DNA of 64,000 nucleotides from Enterobacter sp. 638 (GTDB lineage Bacteria; Pseudomonadota; Gammaproteobacteria; Enterobacterales; Enterobacteriaceae), in contig NC_009436.1 in NCBI RefSeq assembly GCF_000016325.1, positions 3,162,001-3,226,000 of the forward strand, given 5' to 3'. This document shows, one piece after another, positions 1 through 8,845 of this stretch (within the stretch, counting starts at the first letter, position 1; the number at the start of each line of letters is the position of its first letter). Below the pieces are notes generated by a model. The model saw only the letters and a program-made list of their open reading frames with translations, did no database searches and had not been told where the DNA came from. The position numbers were made by a program, and so were the translations under genes.

Positions 1-212
1 GAAAACTCAGCAAGCACGCTGTCAAAGTTATTTTTATTTACATTGACCTTTTCGCGCTCCGACACGGGACGCTGCTCTGTTCCGTTGCTGTAATCACCCA
101 CCAAAACAAGTTTTAGGGGTAATTCGACTTTTTTCTGTGCGCCACCTGTATGCAAACTTAACTGGATATTGACGCGAGCCTTAGGGATCTCGGATTGATA
201 GGAATTAGACAT
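1..212 (-). CDS. tssB: Type VI secretion small sheath protein TssB, N-terminal part (cut by window edge)
   Basis: Reading leftward from an ATG at 212 gives an open frame to the window edge, about 70 residues, beginning MSNSYQSEIPKARVNIQLSL and continuing with a K-V-E-L-P-L-K-L-V-L-V-G-D-Y stretch. This is the conserved start of TssB/VipA, which pairs with TssC to form the contractile sheath of the type VI secretion system in the cytoplasm. An AGGGAAAG ribosome site lies just before the ATG. The rest of the gene and presumably tssC and the remaining T6SS genes lie left of the window. E. coli K-12 has no such locus beside lpxP, so this is an accessory insertion. Identity is from family recognition of the N-terminus; confidence is limited only by truncation. 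Confidence 0.88.
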   Translation of the reverse strand, partial: MSNSYQSEIPKARVNIQLSLHTGGAQKKVELPLKLVLVGDYSNGTEQRPVSEREKVNVNKNNFDSVLAEF

Positions 213-1206
213 AACTTTCCCTGTTCTATGGAATAGATAGAAACGGTCAATACTCGCTGGCATATTAATAAGAAAAGCTTAGGCTATTAGAGCAGAAAGA
301 TATTAATCCCATCCGACACTAATGGTAGTACTGGTCAAAATCAGTCGCATTCCTTTTACCTGCTAGCATGACGCAATATAAAGTCTTAGTGCGAGATTAA
401 AACGCGGACAAAGCCTTATTGAGATGAGTGTAAAAATATTTCCGATATGATGGGAAATTAAATGATGTAACATAATCTTACAGACCAAGGATTTCATTAA
501 AATGAAAGCGCTCTTTTTTATAAGTATTTCCTTATAATTTTACAACTAGCCCTATAAAATAAGGCGGCGACAACATAACCAAATGGTAAATAAAGACAAT
601 CAGGCAAAAATCCTAAAAAAAGCCTTGAGTTAAAATAACTATTTTAACCGTTAAGAATATATAATTCATTTCCTATATCAATAGAACAACAATTCTTTTT
701 TACCTGATCCATGTATTGAATGAGTCATGTAACGTGATACCTGCCAATTACACCTTATCACCGCAAAAATGATTGCCATTGATGCCAGAATTTTCAGAGA
801 CTATCGAAGTATTCAATCGTTGTTTACTTGCCAAACAAAACGCTGCGTATAACTCTCCTGTATGGCAGAAAAAAACCTGCTACCCTTACCGGCATCCATC
901 AGGTTGCGCGTTGCTAATTTACCAGCTCACTCATTCCCCTCTGATGATTCCGGTTAAGTACGCGTTCCACTCATGAGAAAACAAGAAGATATGTCCTTCC
1001 GGAAATGCTGATCCTTTTCACATTTAACTAAAATCAAACTTTACAACGAGCTTGTATCTCATTAAGTTATCGTTACAATATTACCTCTGCTGTATATCAT
1101 CAGACCACAGCCTCGCTGTATACCTCGTCAACAAAGCCACTGATTCAATCATGCTGATGGCACGTCCAGACTGTTCCTCGCAAGACCATCCTAAATGGAG
1201 ACCTCT
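213..1206. other. AT-rich gap upstream of tssB
   Basis: Nearly 1 kb without a gene I can support, clearly more AT-rich than the housekeeping region to the right. It must hold the leftward promoter of the T6SS operon and probably the promoter of the small secreted protein to the right. Long AT-rich leaders are usual for H-NS-silenced T6SS loci, which is an inference here. An open frame at 773-976 has no ribosome site or recognisable protein character. Confidence 0.5.
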
Positions 1207-1566
1207 TTGAAAGTTTTACTCTTGCTAAGCCTTATAATATTCATAAACTCACCTTCATTTGCCGCTACCGCGATTCGGCTCTCCTGTTCGTTACGGAGCA
1301 GTGTGACCATCTCTCACTTCAAATATCAGCTCAGCACTATGAAATGGGACGATCGCTTTCAAATTGCCTCAGGTGTTAACCACGCTCGAACAAAAAATGA
1401 TACGCCTTATGTGGTGACCCATTTCAGGAATGGCGATGATCTTGTAATCTTTGAGGATACGCAGCAGTATTTTTTACTGTATGCAGATAGCGATACGCCC
1501 GACCGGTGTTATTTGAAGGACACTTTCACCTACGATATTTTAGATCTTCCCCGCTTTCATAAATGA
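1207..1566 (+). CDS. Small secreted protein of unknown function next to the T6SS edge
   Basis: I do not recognise this protein. From the TTG at 1207 it is 119 residues: a clean signal peptide (MKVLLLLSLIIFINSPSFA, cleavage expected near residue 19) then a mature domain of about 100 residues. The mature part has only two cysteines, one near its start (RLSC) and one near its end (DRCYLKD), so an exported disulfide-linked domain is likely. An in-frame ATG at 1195 would add four residues, but GGAG at 1197-1200 sits six bases before the TTG, which favours the TTG. It stands alone between tssB (divergent) and lpxP. A periplasmic role such as effector immunity or lysozyme inhibition would fit the location, but I see no diagnostic motif for either. 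Confidence 0.6.
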   Translation: MKVLLLLSLIIFINSPSFAATAIRLSCSLRSSVTISHFKYQLSTMKWDDRFQIASGVNHARTKNDTPYVVTHFRNGDDLVIFEDTQQYFLLYADSDTPDRCYLKDTFTYDILDLPRFHK

Positions 1567-1839
1567 AAATCAGCTTCATGCTAATTTCGCGGTGCCTGTT
1601 GAATCAATTTATTCGGCAGGCCTAGCGCAGCAGGTTATCTGACCCTTTCGGAGCATTACCACCACAAAGTCAACATGCATCATTTTTGCTGTCAAATATC
1701 ATCTTTTAAAATGGCCTTATTAAATGAAACCAGGAAATCCGTAGCCTCAGAGTGAATGATAATAAAGTAGAGTAACTATTTAATGCCGTTATTTCATGAG
1801 TCCGTTGGGTTATCCAAAATCCAATGAATTAGGATTAAT
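1567..1839. other. Intergenic, nothing recognised
   Basis: AT-rich stretch between the secreted protein and the possible small ORF at 1840. I see no hairpin with a T-run, no RNA gene and no convincing frame on either strand. Confidence 0.4.
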
Positions 1840-2004
1840 ATGATTATGGCTTCATTAGCAGAGTGTTTAGACCCCATTCAGCCTGTCCTTCTTAAGCAAT
1901 ATAAGTCGATAATGCTGTCGTACTCGCTGCGCTTTCAAGCCTGGAATTATCGTCACCATGTGCTTGCTTTTTCGGATAAAGTAGTCGTGGAACACGGTGT
2001 CTAA
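1840..2004 (+). CDS. Possible 54-residue hypothetical protein
   Basis: A short open frame starting MIMASLAECLDPIQPVLL and ending DKVVVEHGV, stop at 2002-2004. AGGA five bases before the ATG gives it a reasonable ribosome site, and there is a second in-frame ATG at 1846. There is no signal peptide, membrane segment or recognised domain. It lies in the accessory gap between the T6SS edge and lpxP, where decayed gene fragments are common, so it may equally be a remnant or chance. Conservation in related genomes would decide. Confidence 0.3.
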   Translation: MIMASLAECLDPIQPVLLKQYKSIMLSYSLRFQAWNYRHHVLAFSDKVVVEHGV

Positions 2005-2162
2005 CGATGCTACATTACGCAACCTACCTTACTTCGGCAGTGGTTATTGACTGCGTAAACATCGGTAAGGGCTGAAACTACTATCCTGAAATACGGTCTA
2101 CACAAGCAGGTTGTAACGCGAAGTTTGCGCTACTTTCTCAGGCTTTATATAGGTTCACTATT

Positions 2163-3080
2163 TTGTCTCAATGCAAATTCCAGCGTGCATTTCTACATCC
2201 GCGTTACTGGTTAACGTGGTTTGGTCTTGGCCTACTTTGGCTTCTTGTTCAATTACCTTATCCGGCTATTCGTGTTCTGGGCTCGCGGTTAGGGAGTGCA
2301 TCCCGCCACTTCCTGAAACGACGTGAATCCATTGCGCGCAGGAATCTCGAACTCTGTTTCCCAAACGATACGCCCGCTCAGCGAGAAAAACTGATCAAGG
2401 AAAACTTCAAAGCCATTGGTATGGCGCTGCTGGAAACAGGTATCGCCTGGTTCTGGCCAGACGAGCGCGTGCGTAAATGGTTTGATGTTGAGGGCCTGGA
2501 GAATCTGAAAGAGGTGCAGGCGCAAAATCGCGGCGTGATGGTGATTGGCGTTCACTTTATGTCTTTAGAGCTGGGGGGGCGCGTGATGGGGTTGTGTCAA
2601 CCGATGATGGCCACCTATCGTCCGCACAACAACTTGCTGATGGAATGGGTGCAGACGCGCGGTCGACTGCGGTCTAATAAAGCCATGATCAGCCGAAACA
2701 ATTTGCGCGGTTTAGTCAGTGCACTCAAAAAAGGCGAAGCCGTCTGGTTCGCTCCTGACCAGGACTATGGCCGCAAAGGAAGCAGCTTTGCCCCATTTTT
2801 TGCGGTTGAAAATGTTGCCACAACTAACGGCACATTTGTGATTTCACGTCTGTCGGGCGCACCGATGTTGACGGTCACGATGATCAGGAAAGCGGATAAC
2901 TCAGGTTATCGTCTCTTTATCTCCCCTGAGTTGAAAAATTATCCCCAGGACGAGACGGAAGCTGCCGCTTACATCAACAAAGTGATCGAGAAAGAAATCA
3001 TGCGCGCCCCCGAACAATATTTGTGGGTCCATCGCCGCTTTAAAACCCGTCCAGTTGGCGAATCCTCTCTCTATAAGTAA
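2163..3080 (+). CDS. lpxP: Lipid A palmitoleoyl acyltransferase LpxP
   Basis: LpxP transfers an acyl chain (palmitoleoyl at low temperature in E. coli) to Kdo2-lipid IVA at the inner membrane, replacing the LpxL laurate step in the cold. The protein has the N-terminal membrane anchor (residues about 15-40) and the acyltransferase H-X4-E motif at His131 and Glu136 (HFMSLE), and is close to E. coli LpxP throughout, with the QCKF N-terminus and ending RPVGESSLY. The start is unusual: the codon aligned with the E. coli ATG is ATT at 2160, and the first standard start is TTG at 2163. AGG at 2151-2153 is the only ribosome-site candidate, six bases before the ATT and nine before the TTG. A strong terminator follows. 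The gene stands alone. Confidence 0.93.
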   Translation: MSQCKFQRAFLHPRYWLTWFGLGLLWLLVQLPYPAIRVLGSRLGSASRHFLKRRESIARRNLELCFPNDTPAQREKLIKENFKAIGMALLETGIAWFWPDERVRKWFDVEGLENLKEVQAQNRGVMVIGVHFMSLELGGRVMGLCQPMMATYRPHNNLLMEWVQTRGRLRSNKAMISRNNLRGLVSALKKGEAVWFAPDQDYGRKGSSFAPFFAVENVATTNGTFVISRLSGAPMLTVTMIRKADNSGYRLFISPELKNYPQDETEAAAYINKVIEKEIMRAPEQYLWVHRRFKTRPVGESSLYK

Positions 3081-3087
3081 CCTCTTT

Positions 3088-3119
3088 AAAGGTTAGTTTC
3101 ACTGAGAAACTAACCTTTT
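3088..3119 (+). terminator. Terminator of lpxP
   Basis: Starting eight bases after the lpxP stop, a perfect stem of at least 12 bp (AAGGTTAGTTTC paired with GAAACTAACCTT) with a short loop and a following T-rich run. Confidence 0.85.
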
Positions 3120-3435
3120 CAATCACCTGCCATCACGCTCTCAATTGTTAATTATTTTCTTCGCTCAACGGCTATTTATTGCACGCTGCAATTAATCTGT
3201 CTCCGTTCCACGACACTCGTAAGTAACGGAAAGCATTTGAAAAAATGCCCCTTGTCACTCCTGATTTTTAGGCGTACATTAGCGCCGTCTGGCAATAGGA
3301 AGGCACAGAATTCTGAGCTGGAGTCGATGACATAGCGGGATAATTCTTATTTCCGATTGCGTCCGATTTCAACTCTCTATACTCAGTTGGACTTTGTTTT
3401 TTTAGGCGTATCAAAAGATGCGCGGAGCGACAAAC
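3120..3435. other. Intergenic between lpxP terminator and ypdK
   Basis: This must contain the promoter and leader of ypdK. I see no RNA gene or strong hairpin. The frames on both strands here are short and lack ribosome sites. Confidence 0.4.
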
Positions 3436-3507
3436 GTGAAATATTTCTTTATGGGCATTTCGGTGATTGTATTTGTCTGGGCCGGAACCTTTGCCCTGAT
3501 GATCTGA
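3436..3507 (+). CDS. ypdK: Membrane microprotein YpdK (23 aa)
   Basis: A 23-codon frame with GTG start, beginning MKYFFMGISVIVF and ending WAGTFALMI, differing from E. coli YpdK at only a few hydrophobic positions as I remember it. GGAG lies eight bases before the GTG. The whole peptide is one hydrophobic segment with a single Lys near the N-terminus, so a single-pass inner-membrane microprotein is expected. The function is unknown in E. coli, where it was found by epitope tagging. It sits in the same place, between lpxP and the end of alaC, and ends just before a strong shared terminator. Confidence 0.88.
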   Translation: MKYFFMGISVIVFVWAGTFALMI

Positions 3508-3523
3508 GCGAAGAACAACAGTT

Positions 3524-3557
3524 AAAAAAACAGGAGCCATTGGCTCCTGTTTTTTTA
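3524..3557. terminator. Bidirectional terminator between ypdK and alaC
   Basis: ACAGGAGCC and GGCTCCTGT form a perfect 9-bp stem with an ATT loop, flanked by seven A on the left and seven T on the right. It can end ypdK rightward and alaC leftward. Confidence 0.9.
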
Positions 3558-3568
3558 TGCGCGCTACG

Positions 3569-4804
3569 CTATTCAGATTCTGCTAGATTCTTTTTGTCTG
3601 ACGGCAAAAGACCATCGGCCCGGAACATCCCTTTAATCCCTCTCACCGCCTGGCGTATACGATCGCTATTTTCGATGAGCGCAAAACGCACATGCGTATC
3701 GCCATAATCACCAAAACCGATGCCTGGGGAAACGCAAACTTTTGCATCCTGCAGCAGCTTTTTAGCAAATTCCAGAGATCCCATGGCCGCATAGTGCTCG
3801 GGAATTTTGGCCCATACGTACATCGAGGCTTTCGGCATGTCGACCATCCAACCCGCTTCATGCAGCCCTTTCACCAGCACATCGCGGCGTCGTTTGTACT
3901 GCGCGGCGATGTCTTGCACACATTGCTGATCGCCTTCCAGCGCGGCAATCGCAGCCACCTGTAACGGCGTGAAAGTACCGTAATCGTGATAGCTTTTGAT
4001 TCGCGCCAGCGCGTTGACCAGCGTTTTATTGCCGACCATAAATCCAATACGCCACCCAGCCATGTTGTAGCTTTTCGACAGCGTAAAGAATTCAACCGCG
4101 ACATCGCGCGCGCCGGGTACTTGCATAATTGAAGGCGCTTTCCAGCCGTCATACACGATATCGGCATACGCCAAATCATGCACCACCAGCACGTCATAAC
4201 GCTTTGCCAGCGCCACCACTTTTTCAAAGAACTCTAGCTCGACGCATTGCGCCGTCGGATTCGACGGGAAGCCTAAAATCATCATCTTTGGCTTCGGATA
4301 ACTTTCCCGAATCGCGCGTTCCAACTCGTTGAAGAAATCTACGCCTTCGACCAAGGGCACGGAGCGCACTTGCGCCCCGGCTATCACCGCACCGTAAATA
4401 TGGATCGGATAGCTAGGGTTCGGCACCAGCACGGTATCACCGTGATCCAGCGTCGCCAGCATCAGGTGTGCGAGCCCTTCTTTCGATCCGATCGTAACGA
4501 TAGCTTCGCTTTCTGGATCGATATCAATCTGATAGCGATCCTGATACCAGCGAGAAATTGCACGCCGCAGGCGCGGAATCCCGCGCGACGTCGAATAACC
4601 GTGAGTGTCCGGACGTTGAGCAACGGTACACAGTTTTTCGACGATATGCGGCGGCGTGGGGCCATCGGGATTACCCATGCTGAAATCGATAATGTCTTCG
4701 CCGCGCCGACGCGCAGCCATTTTCAGTTCAGCAGTGATATTAAAAACATAAGGGGGGAGACGATCGATACGCGTAAAACGGCGTTCAGGACTGAATTCAG
4801 CCAT
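3569..4804 (-). CDS. alaC: Glutamate-pyruvate (alanine) aminotransferase AlaC
   Basis: AlaC converts pyruvate and glutamate to alanine and 2-oxoglutarate. The 411-residue protein is a fold-type I PLP aminotransferase with the Schiff-base lysine in [14 protein letters not shown] and the SNPTAQ substrate loop. The start is set at 4804 ([14 protein letters not shown]), where GAGG sits five bases upstream and where E. coli AlaC begins. The frame stays open to 4996, but that extension is not protein-like and is rejected. In E. coli the gene is regulated by leucine and alanine supply, and a small hairpin (TGCCAC-AAAC-GTGGCA, 4850-4865) lies in the leader here. The neighbouring ypdAB pair senses pyruvate, a substrate of AlaC. 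Confidence 0.96.
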   Translation of the reverse strand: MAEFSPERRFTRIDRLPPYVFNITAELKMAARRRGEDIIDFSMGNPDGPTPPHIVEKLCTVAQRPDTHGYSTSRGIPRLRRAISRWYQDRYQIDIDPESEAIVTIGSKEGLAHLMLATLDHGDTVLVPNPSYPIHIYGAVIAGAQVRSVPLVEGVDFFNELERAIRESYPKPKMMILGFPSNPTAQCVELEFFEKVVALAKRYDVLVVHDLAYADIVYDGWKAPSIMQVPGARDVAVEFFTLSKSYNMAGWRIGFMVGNKTLVNALARIKSYHDYGTFTPLQVAAIAALEGDQQCVQDIAAQYKRRRDVLVKGLHEAGWMVDMPKASMYVWAKIPEHYAAMGSLEFAKKLLQDAKVCVSPGIGFGDYGDTHVRFALIENSDRIRQAVRGIKGMFRADGLLPSDKKNLAESE

Positions 4805-5189
4805 AGATTCCTCAGAGTCACGTTTGCGCCCGGACCGTCCGAGCGACGCTGCCACGTTTGTGGCATGCTTAGAAAATAGCCTGATTGAAAACCCGCTGTC
4901 GAGAGGAGAATGAAAAAATAAAATTAGATATAAAATGGGAACATTAATTGAGGGAAAACCGGAAGTATTGATGCCAAAAGAGATCAGAGATGCCATTTTA
5001 TTAACATCATGATATCAATGAACTTACAAACAGGCTTTCATTCAAAGGCAGAATCACTCCAGTCAATCAGAATCCGATAATCCCCTTTGTAAATTAAGGT
5101 TTTTCCTCATTTGCTAAAAAAGAGTGATGTCTGGTCATTCTGCGTCAGGTTTCCTATCATAGATTTTTCCCGTTTTCCCAGGTTGTCCC
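4805..5189. other. Divergent promoter region of alaC and ypdA
   Basis: A 385-base gap between two divergent genes, AT-rich in its right half. It holds both promoters. The only structure I note is the 6-bp stem hairpin at 4850-4865 in the alaC leader. No small ORF or RNA gene is evident. Confidence 0.5.
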
Positions 5190-6887
5190 GTGCACGAAAT
5201 ATTCAATATGCTGCTGGCGGTATTTGATCGCGCTGCATTAATGCTGATTTGTCTGTTTTTCCTGATCCGCATCCGGCTTTTTCGCGAGCTTTTACATAAA
5301 TCTGCACACTCGCCAAAAGAGTTGTTGGCCGTCACCGCCATCTTCTCGATGTTTGCGCTTTTCAGCACCTGGTCCGGCGTACCGGTAGAAGGATCTCTGG
5401 TCAACGTGCGCATTATTGCCGTGATGTCCGGTGGTATCTTATTTGGCCCATGGGTGGGGATTATTACCGGCATTATTGCGGGGACGCACCGCTATCTCAT
5501 CGATATCGGCGGCGTGACGGCTATCCCGTGCTTTATCACCAGCATTATCGCGGGTGTCCTTTCCGGCTGGATTAACCGTAAGTTTCCCAAAAAACAGCAC
5601 TGGAAAGCCGGTATTGTAGCGGGCATGGTGTGCGAAACGCTGACCATGATCCTAGTGGTTGCCTGGGCCCCTTCTACCGAACTTGGGCTGGATATTGTCT
5701 CGAAAATCGGTATTCCGATGATTCTCGGCAGCGTGTGTATTGGGTTTATCGTTTTGCTAGTGCAGAGCGTCGAAGGTGAAAAAGAGGCCAGTGCAGCGCG
5801 CCAGGCGAAACTTGCGCTGGATATTGCCAATAAAACGCTGCCGCTATTTCGTCATGTCAACGCAGAGTCGTTGCGGCAGGTGTGCGACATTATCCGGCGC
5901 GATATTCATGCTGATGCGGTGGCAATCACCAATATTGATCATGTGCTGGCCTATGTCGGTGTGGGCGAACATAACTATCGCGATAACGACGATGCCGTCA
6001 GCCCTACCACTCGCCAGGCCATAAACTACGGAAAAATCATCATTAAAAACAATGATGAGGCGCATCGTACTCCGGAGATCCACTCCATGCTAGTGATCCC
6101 GCTATGGGAAAAAGGGATAGTTACCGGCACGCTTAAAATTTACTACTGTCACGCGCATCAAATCACCTCTTCACTGCAGGAGATGGCGATTGGCCTGTCG
6201 CAAATTATCTCTACGCAACTGGAAGTGTCTCGCGCCGAGCAGCTACGTGAAATGGCAAATAAGGCAGAACTGCGCGCCCTGCAAAGTAAAATTAATCCCC
6301 ATTTCCTGTTCAACGCGCTGAATGCGATTTCGTCTTCTATTCGAATGAATCCAGATACCGCCCGTCAGCTGATTTATAATCTCTCGCGTTATTTGCGCTA
6401 CAACATTGAGCTTAAGGACGACGAGCAAATTGATATCAAAAAAGAGCTGTATCAGATCAAGGACTACATCGCGATCGAACAGGCTCGTTTTGGCGATAAG
6501 CTGACGGTCATCTACGATATCGACGAAGAGGTGCACTGCGTCATCCCAAGCCTGTTGATTCAGCCGCTAGTTGAGAACGCGATTGTCCACGGCATCCAGC
6601 CATGCAAAGGCAAAGGCGTGGTGACAATTAGCGTGGCGGAATGTGGCAATCGCGTGCGCGTGGCGGTACGCGATACCGGAAACGGTATCGATCCTAACGT
6701 GATTGCGCGCGTGGAATCTAACGAAATGCCGGGCAATAAAATTGGCCTGTTGAATGTTCATCATCGCGTGAAATTACTTTACGGCGAAGGGCTGCATATT
6801 CGTCGTCTGGAACCCGGAACGGAAATCGCTTTTTATGTGCCTAATGAGCGCTTACCCGTTCATACGCAAACATTATTGTGGCCCTGA
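5190..6887 (+). CDS. ypdA: LytS-type pyruvate sensor histidine kinase YpdA
   Basis: Sensor of the YpdAB (PyrSR) two-component system, which in E. coli responds to high external pyruvate and drives the transporter gene yhjX. The 565 residues match E. coli length: an N-terminal bundle of about five to six membrane helices of the 5TM-LYT type (to about residue 190), a GAF-like middle domain, then a LytS-family kinase with the phospho-acceptor His371 in [15 protein letters not shown] and an ATPase domain with VENAIVHG and DTGNGI. GTG start at 5190. It is followed after 14 bases by its response regulator, so the two form an operon. In E. coli ypdC and the fry PTS genes follow; here glk follows. 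Confidence 0.95.
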   Translation: MHEIFNMLLAVFDRAALMLICLFFLIRIRLFRELLHKSAHSPKELLAVTAIFSMFALFSTWSGVPVEGSLVNVRIIAVMSGGILFGPWVGIITGIIAGTHRYLIDIGGVTAIPCFITSIIAGVLSGWINRKFPKKQHWKAGIVAGMVCETLTMILVVAWAPSTELGLDIVSKIGIPMILGSVCIGFIVLLVQSVEGEKEASAARQAKLALDIANKTLPLFRHVNAESLRQVCDIIRRDIHADAVAITNIDHVLAYVGVGEHNYRDNDDAVSPTTRQAINYGKIIIKNNDEAHRTPEIHSMLVIPLWEKGIVTGTLKIYYCHAHQITSSLQEMAIGLSQIISTQLEVSRAEQLREMANKAELRALQSKINPHFLFNALNAISSSIRMNPDTARQLIYNLSRYLRYNIELKDDEQIDIKKELYQIKDYIAIEQARFGDKLTVIYDIDEEVHCVIPSLLIQPLVENAIVHGIQPCKGKGVVTISVAECGNRVRVAVRDTGNGIDPNVIARVESNEMPGNKIGLLNVHHRVKLLYGEGLHIRRLEPGTEIAFYVPNERLPVHTQTLLWP

Positions 6888-6901
6888 ATGAGGATTGATG
6901 C

Positions 6902-7639
6902 ATGAAAGTCATCATTGTTGAAGATGAGATCCTCGCCCAACAGGAGTTGAGCTGGCTGATAAAAGAGCACAGCCAAATGGAGATTGTCGGCACGTTTGAA
7001 GACGGACTGGATGTGCTGAAGTTTTTACAGCACAACAAAGTTGACGCTATTTTCCTGGATATCAACATTCCGTCACTGGACGGTGTACTGCTGGCACAGA
7101 ATATCAATCAGTTCGCCCATAAGCCGTTTATCGTTTTTGTCACTGCATGGAAAGAGCATGCCGTCGAAGCGTTCGAACTGGAAGCATTTGACTACATTCT
7201 CAAGCCTTATCAGGAATCACGCATTGTGAGCATGCTGCAAAAACTTGAGATGGCCTGGCAGCAGCAAAACCACTCTGCGGTGAGCGCAGCGCCTGTCGTC
7301 ACCCGTGAAAACGACACGCTAAATCTGATTAAAGATGAGCGGATTATCGTCACGCCGATGGATGATATTTATTACGCCGAAGCACACGAAAAAATGACGT
7401 TTGTTTATACTCGGCGCGAATCTTTCGTGATGCCGATGAATATCACTGAATTTTGCGGCAAGCTGCCCGCGTCGCATTTTTTCCGCTGCCACCGTTCGTT
7501 TTGTGTGAATCTGAATAAAATCCGTGAGATCGAACCGTGGTTTAACAACACCTATATTTTACGGCTGAAGGATTTGGATTTTCAGGTGCCCGTGAGTCGG
7601 AGCAAGGTGAAGGAATTCAGGCAGCTAATGCATTTGTAG
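6902..7639 (+). CDS. ypdB: LytTR-type response regulator YpdB
   Basis: Cytoplasmic regulator paired with YpdA. It is 245 residues: a receiver domain with the acidic pocket (VEDE), phospho-acceptor Asp53 (FLDINIPS) and the switch lysine in LKPYQES, then a LytTR DNA-binding domain from about residue 135, recognisable by PMNITEFCGKLP and the FFRCHRSFCVNL core. In E. coli it activates yhjX. The target is not in this window. An AGGA ribosome site is present, and the gene ends at a hairpin shared with glk. Confidence 0.95.
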   Translation: MKVIIVEDEILAQQELSWLIKEHSQMEIVGTFEDGLDVLKFLQHNKVDAIFLDINIPSLDGVLLAQNINQFAHKPFIVFVTAWKEHAVEAFELEAFDYILKPYQESRIVSMLQKLEMAWQQQNHSAVSAAPVVTRENDTLNLIKDERIIVTPMDDIYYAEAHEKMTFVYTRRESFVMPMNITEFCGKLPASHFFRCHRSFCVNLNKIREIEPWFNNTYILRLKDLDFQVPVSRSKVKEFRQLMHL

Positions 7640-7643
7640 CAGA

Positions 7644-7669
7644 ATCCCCTCTCCGTGCGGAGAGGGGAT
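7644..7669. terminator. CCCTCTCC-type hairpin between ypdB and glk
   Basis: ATCCCCTCTCC paired with GGAGAGGGGAT, 11-bp perfect stem, small loop, no long T-run. It lies in the convergent gap of ypdB and glk. Related hairpins occur at 41768, 46299 and 63105. Confidence 0.65.
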
Positions 7670-7674
7670 GAGTA

Positions 7675-8640
7675 TCAGAGGTATTGGCCCAGCGTCTGGC
7701 GTAGATGCGCTCCTGAACCCAGCAGACCTGGATTATCATGCACGATCAGATAAACCGGAATGTCCTGCACATAGGATTTAAAACGCCCTTTATCTTCAAA
7801 CCCGCCACGGAAACCAGACGCTTTAAAGAACTCCAGGAAACGCGGCACAATGCCACCCGCGATGTAAACTCCGCCAAACGTGCCGAGATTTAACGCCAGA
7901 TTGCCGCCAAAGCGACCCATAATCACGCAGAACAGTGACAGCGCGCGACGACAGTCTGTGCAGCTGTCCGCCAGTGCGCGCTCGGTAATGTCTTTGGGTT
8001 GTAAGTTTTCCGGCAGACGATTATCGGATTTCACAATCGCGCGATAAAGATAAACCAGCCCAGGGCCGGACAGCACGCGCTCGGCAGAAACGTGGCCCAG
8101 TTCGGCGCGCAGTTCATGAAGAATGATGCCTTCTTCTTCGCTGTTCGGCGCGAAATCAACGTGGCCGCCCTCACCCGGCAAACTGATCCAGCGTTTATCG
8201 ACGTGAACCAGATGTGAAACACCCAGTCCCGTACCCGCGCCATAAACGGCAATCGGCTTGCCTTCGACCGGTTCCGCGCCGCCAAACTGAATAAGATGTT
8301 CAGGTTTGAGCATTGGGATCGCCATCGAAACGGCTGTAAAGTCGTTGATGATTTCCAGATGCGCGAAGCCGAGATTTTTTTTCATTTCGGCAATGGAAAA
8401 TGCCCAGGTGTGATTCGTCATCGCCACCCAGTCACCGGTAATCGGACAGGCGATAGCGATACAACCATCCTCGACACCGACCTGATGCTCATCCAGATAC
8501 ACGCGAACCACCGCTTCAAGACTTGGGTAATCCAGCCCGGAATAGGTCTTTGCTTGAGAAATTTCGCCGGTATCAATATCGCATAATGCCAGCCGCGCAT
8601 TCGTGCCGCCTACATCACCTACTAAAGCATATTTTGTCAT
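7675..8640 (-). CDS. glk: Glucokinase
   Basis: ATP-dependent phosphorylation of internal glucose to glucose-6-phosphate, needed for sugar released inside the cell rather than phosphorylated by the PTS. The protein has 321 residues, the E. coli length, with the N-terminal phosphate-binding [12 protein letters not shown], the catalytic region INDFTA, the EGGHVDFAP glucose-binding segment and a C-terminal GGIVPRF loop. Monocistronic, on the opposite strand from ypdAB. In E. coli it is repressed by Cra; I did not find a clear Cra site in its short upstream region. Confidence 0.97.
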   Translation of the reverse strand: MTKYALVGDVGGTNARLALCDIDTGEISQAKTYSGLDYPSLEAVVRVYLDEHQVGVEDGCIAIACPITGDWVAMTNHTWAFSIAEMKKNLGFAHLEIINDFTAVSMAIPMLKPEHLIQFGGAEPVEGKPIAVYGAGTGLGVSHLVHVDKRWISLPGEGGHVDFAPNSEEEGIILHELRAELGHVSAERVLSGPGLVYLYRAIVKSDNRLPENLQPKDITERALADSCTDCRRALSLFCVIMGRFGGNLALNLGTFGGVYIAGGIVPRFLEFFKASGFRGGFEDKGRFKSYVQDIPVYLIVHDNPGLLGSGAHLRQTLGQYL

Positions 8641-8845
8641 TCTTCTACTGCTCCGCTAAAGTCAGAATAAATCTTTGGGACACTGTAAATTCAAGGCGGG
8701 ATAACAACAACGGCCTGAATGCGAACTGCCCAGGATAATCGATCTTCGTCACAGAATCACTTTACCGTTTCAGCACCTTTTGCACTATTGCCGTCAAACT
8801 GAATGTGCAAAGTCTCGCTAAACACTTTTGTACAAGGAAATCATC

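Noticed and set aside
773..976. 67-codon open frame in the T6SS gap
   Set aside because: Non-ATG start, no ribosome site, no domain or signal-peptide character; random frame in AT-rich DNA.
4805..4996. 64-residue N-terminal extension of AlaC
   Set aside because: The ATG at 4804 has GAGG in place and matches the E. coli start; the extension reads as non-coding leader.
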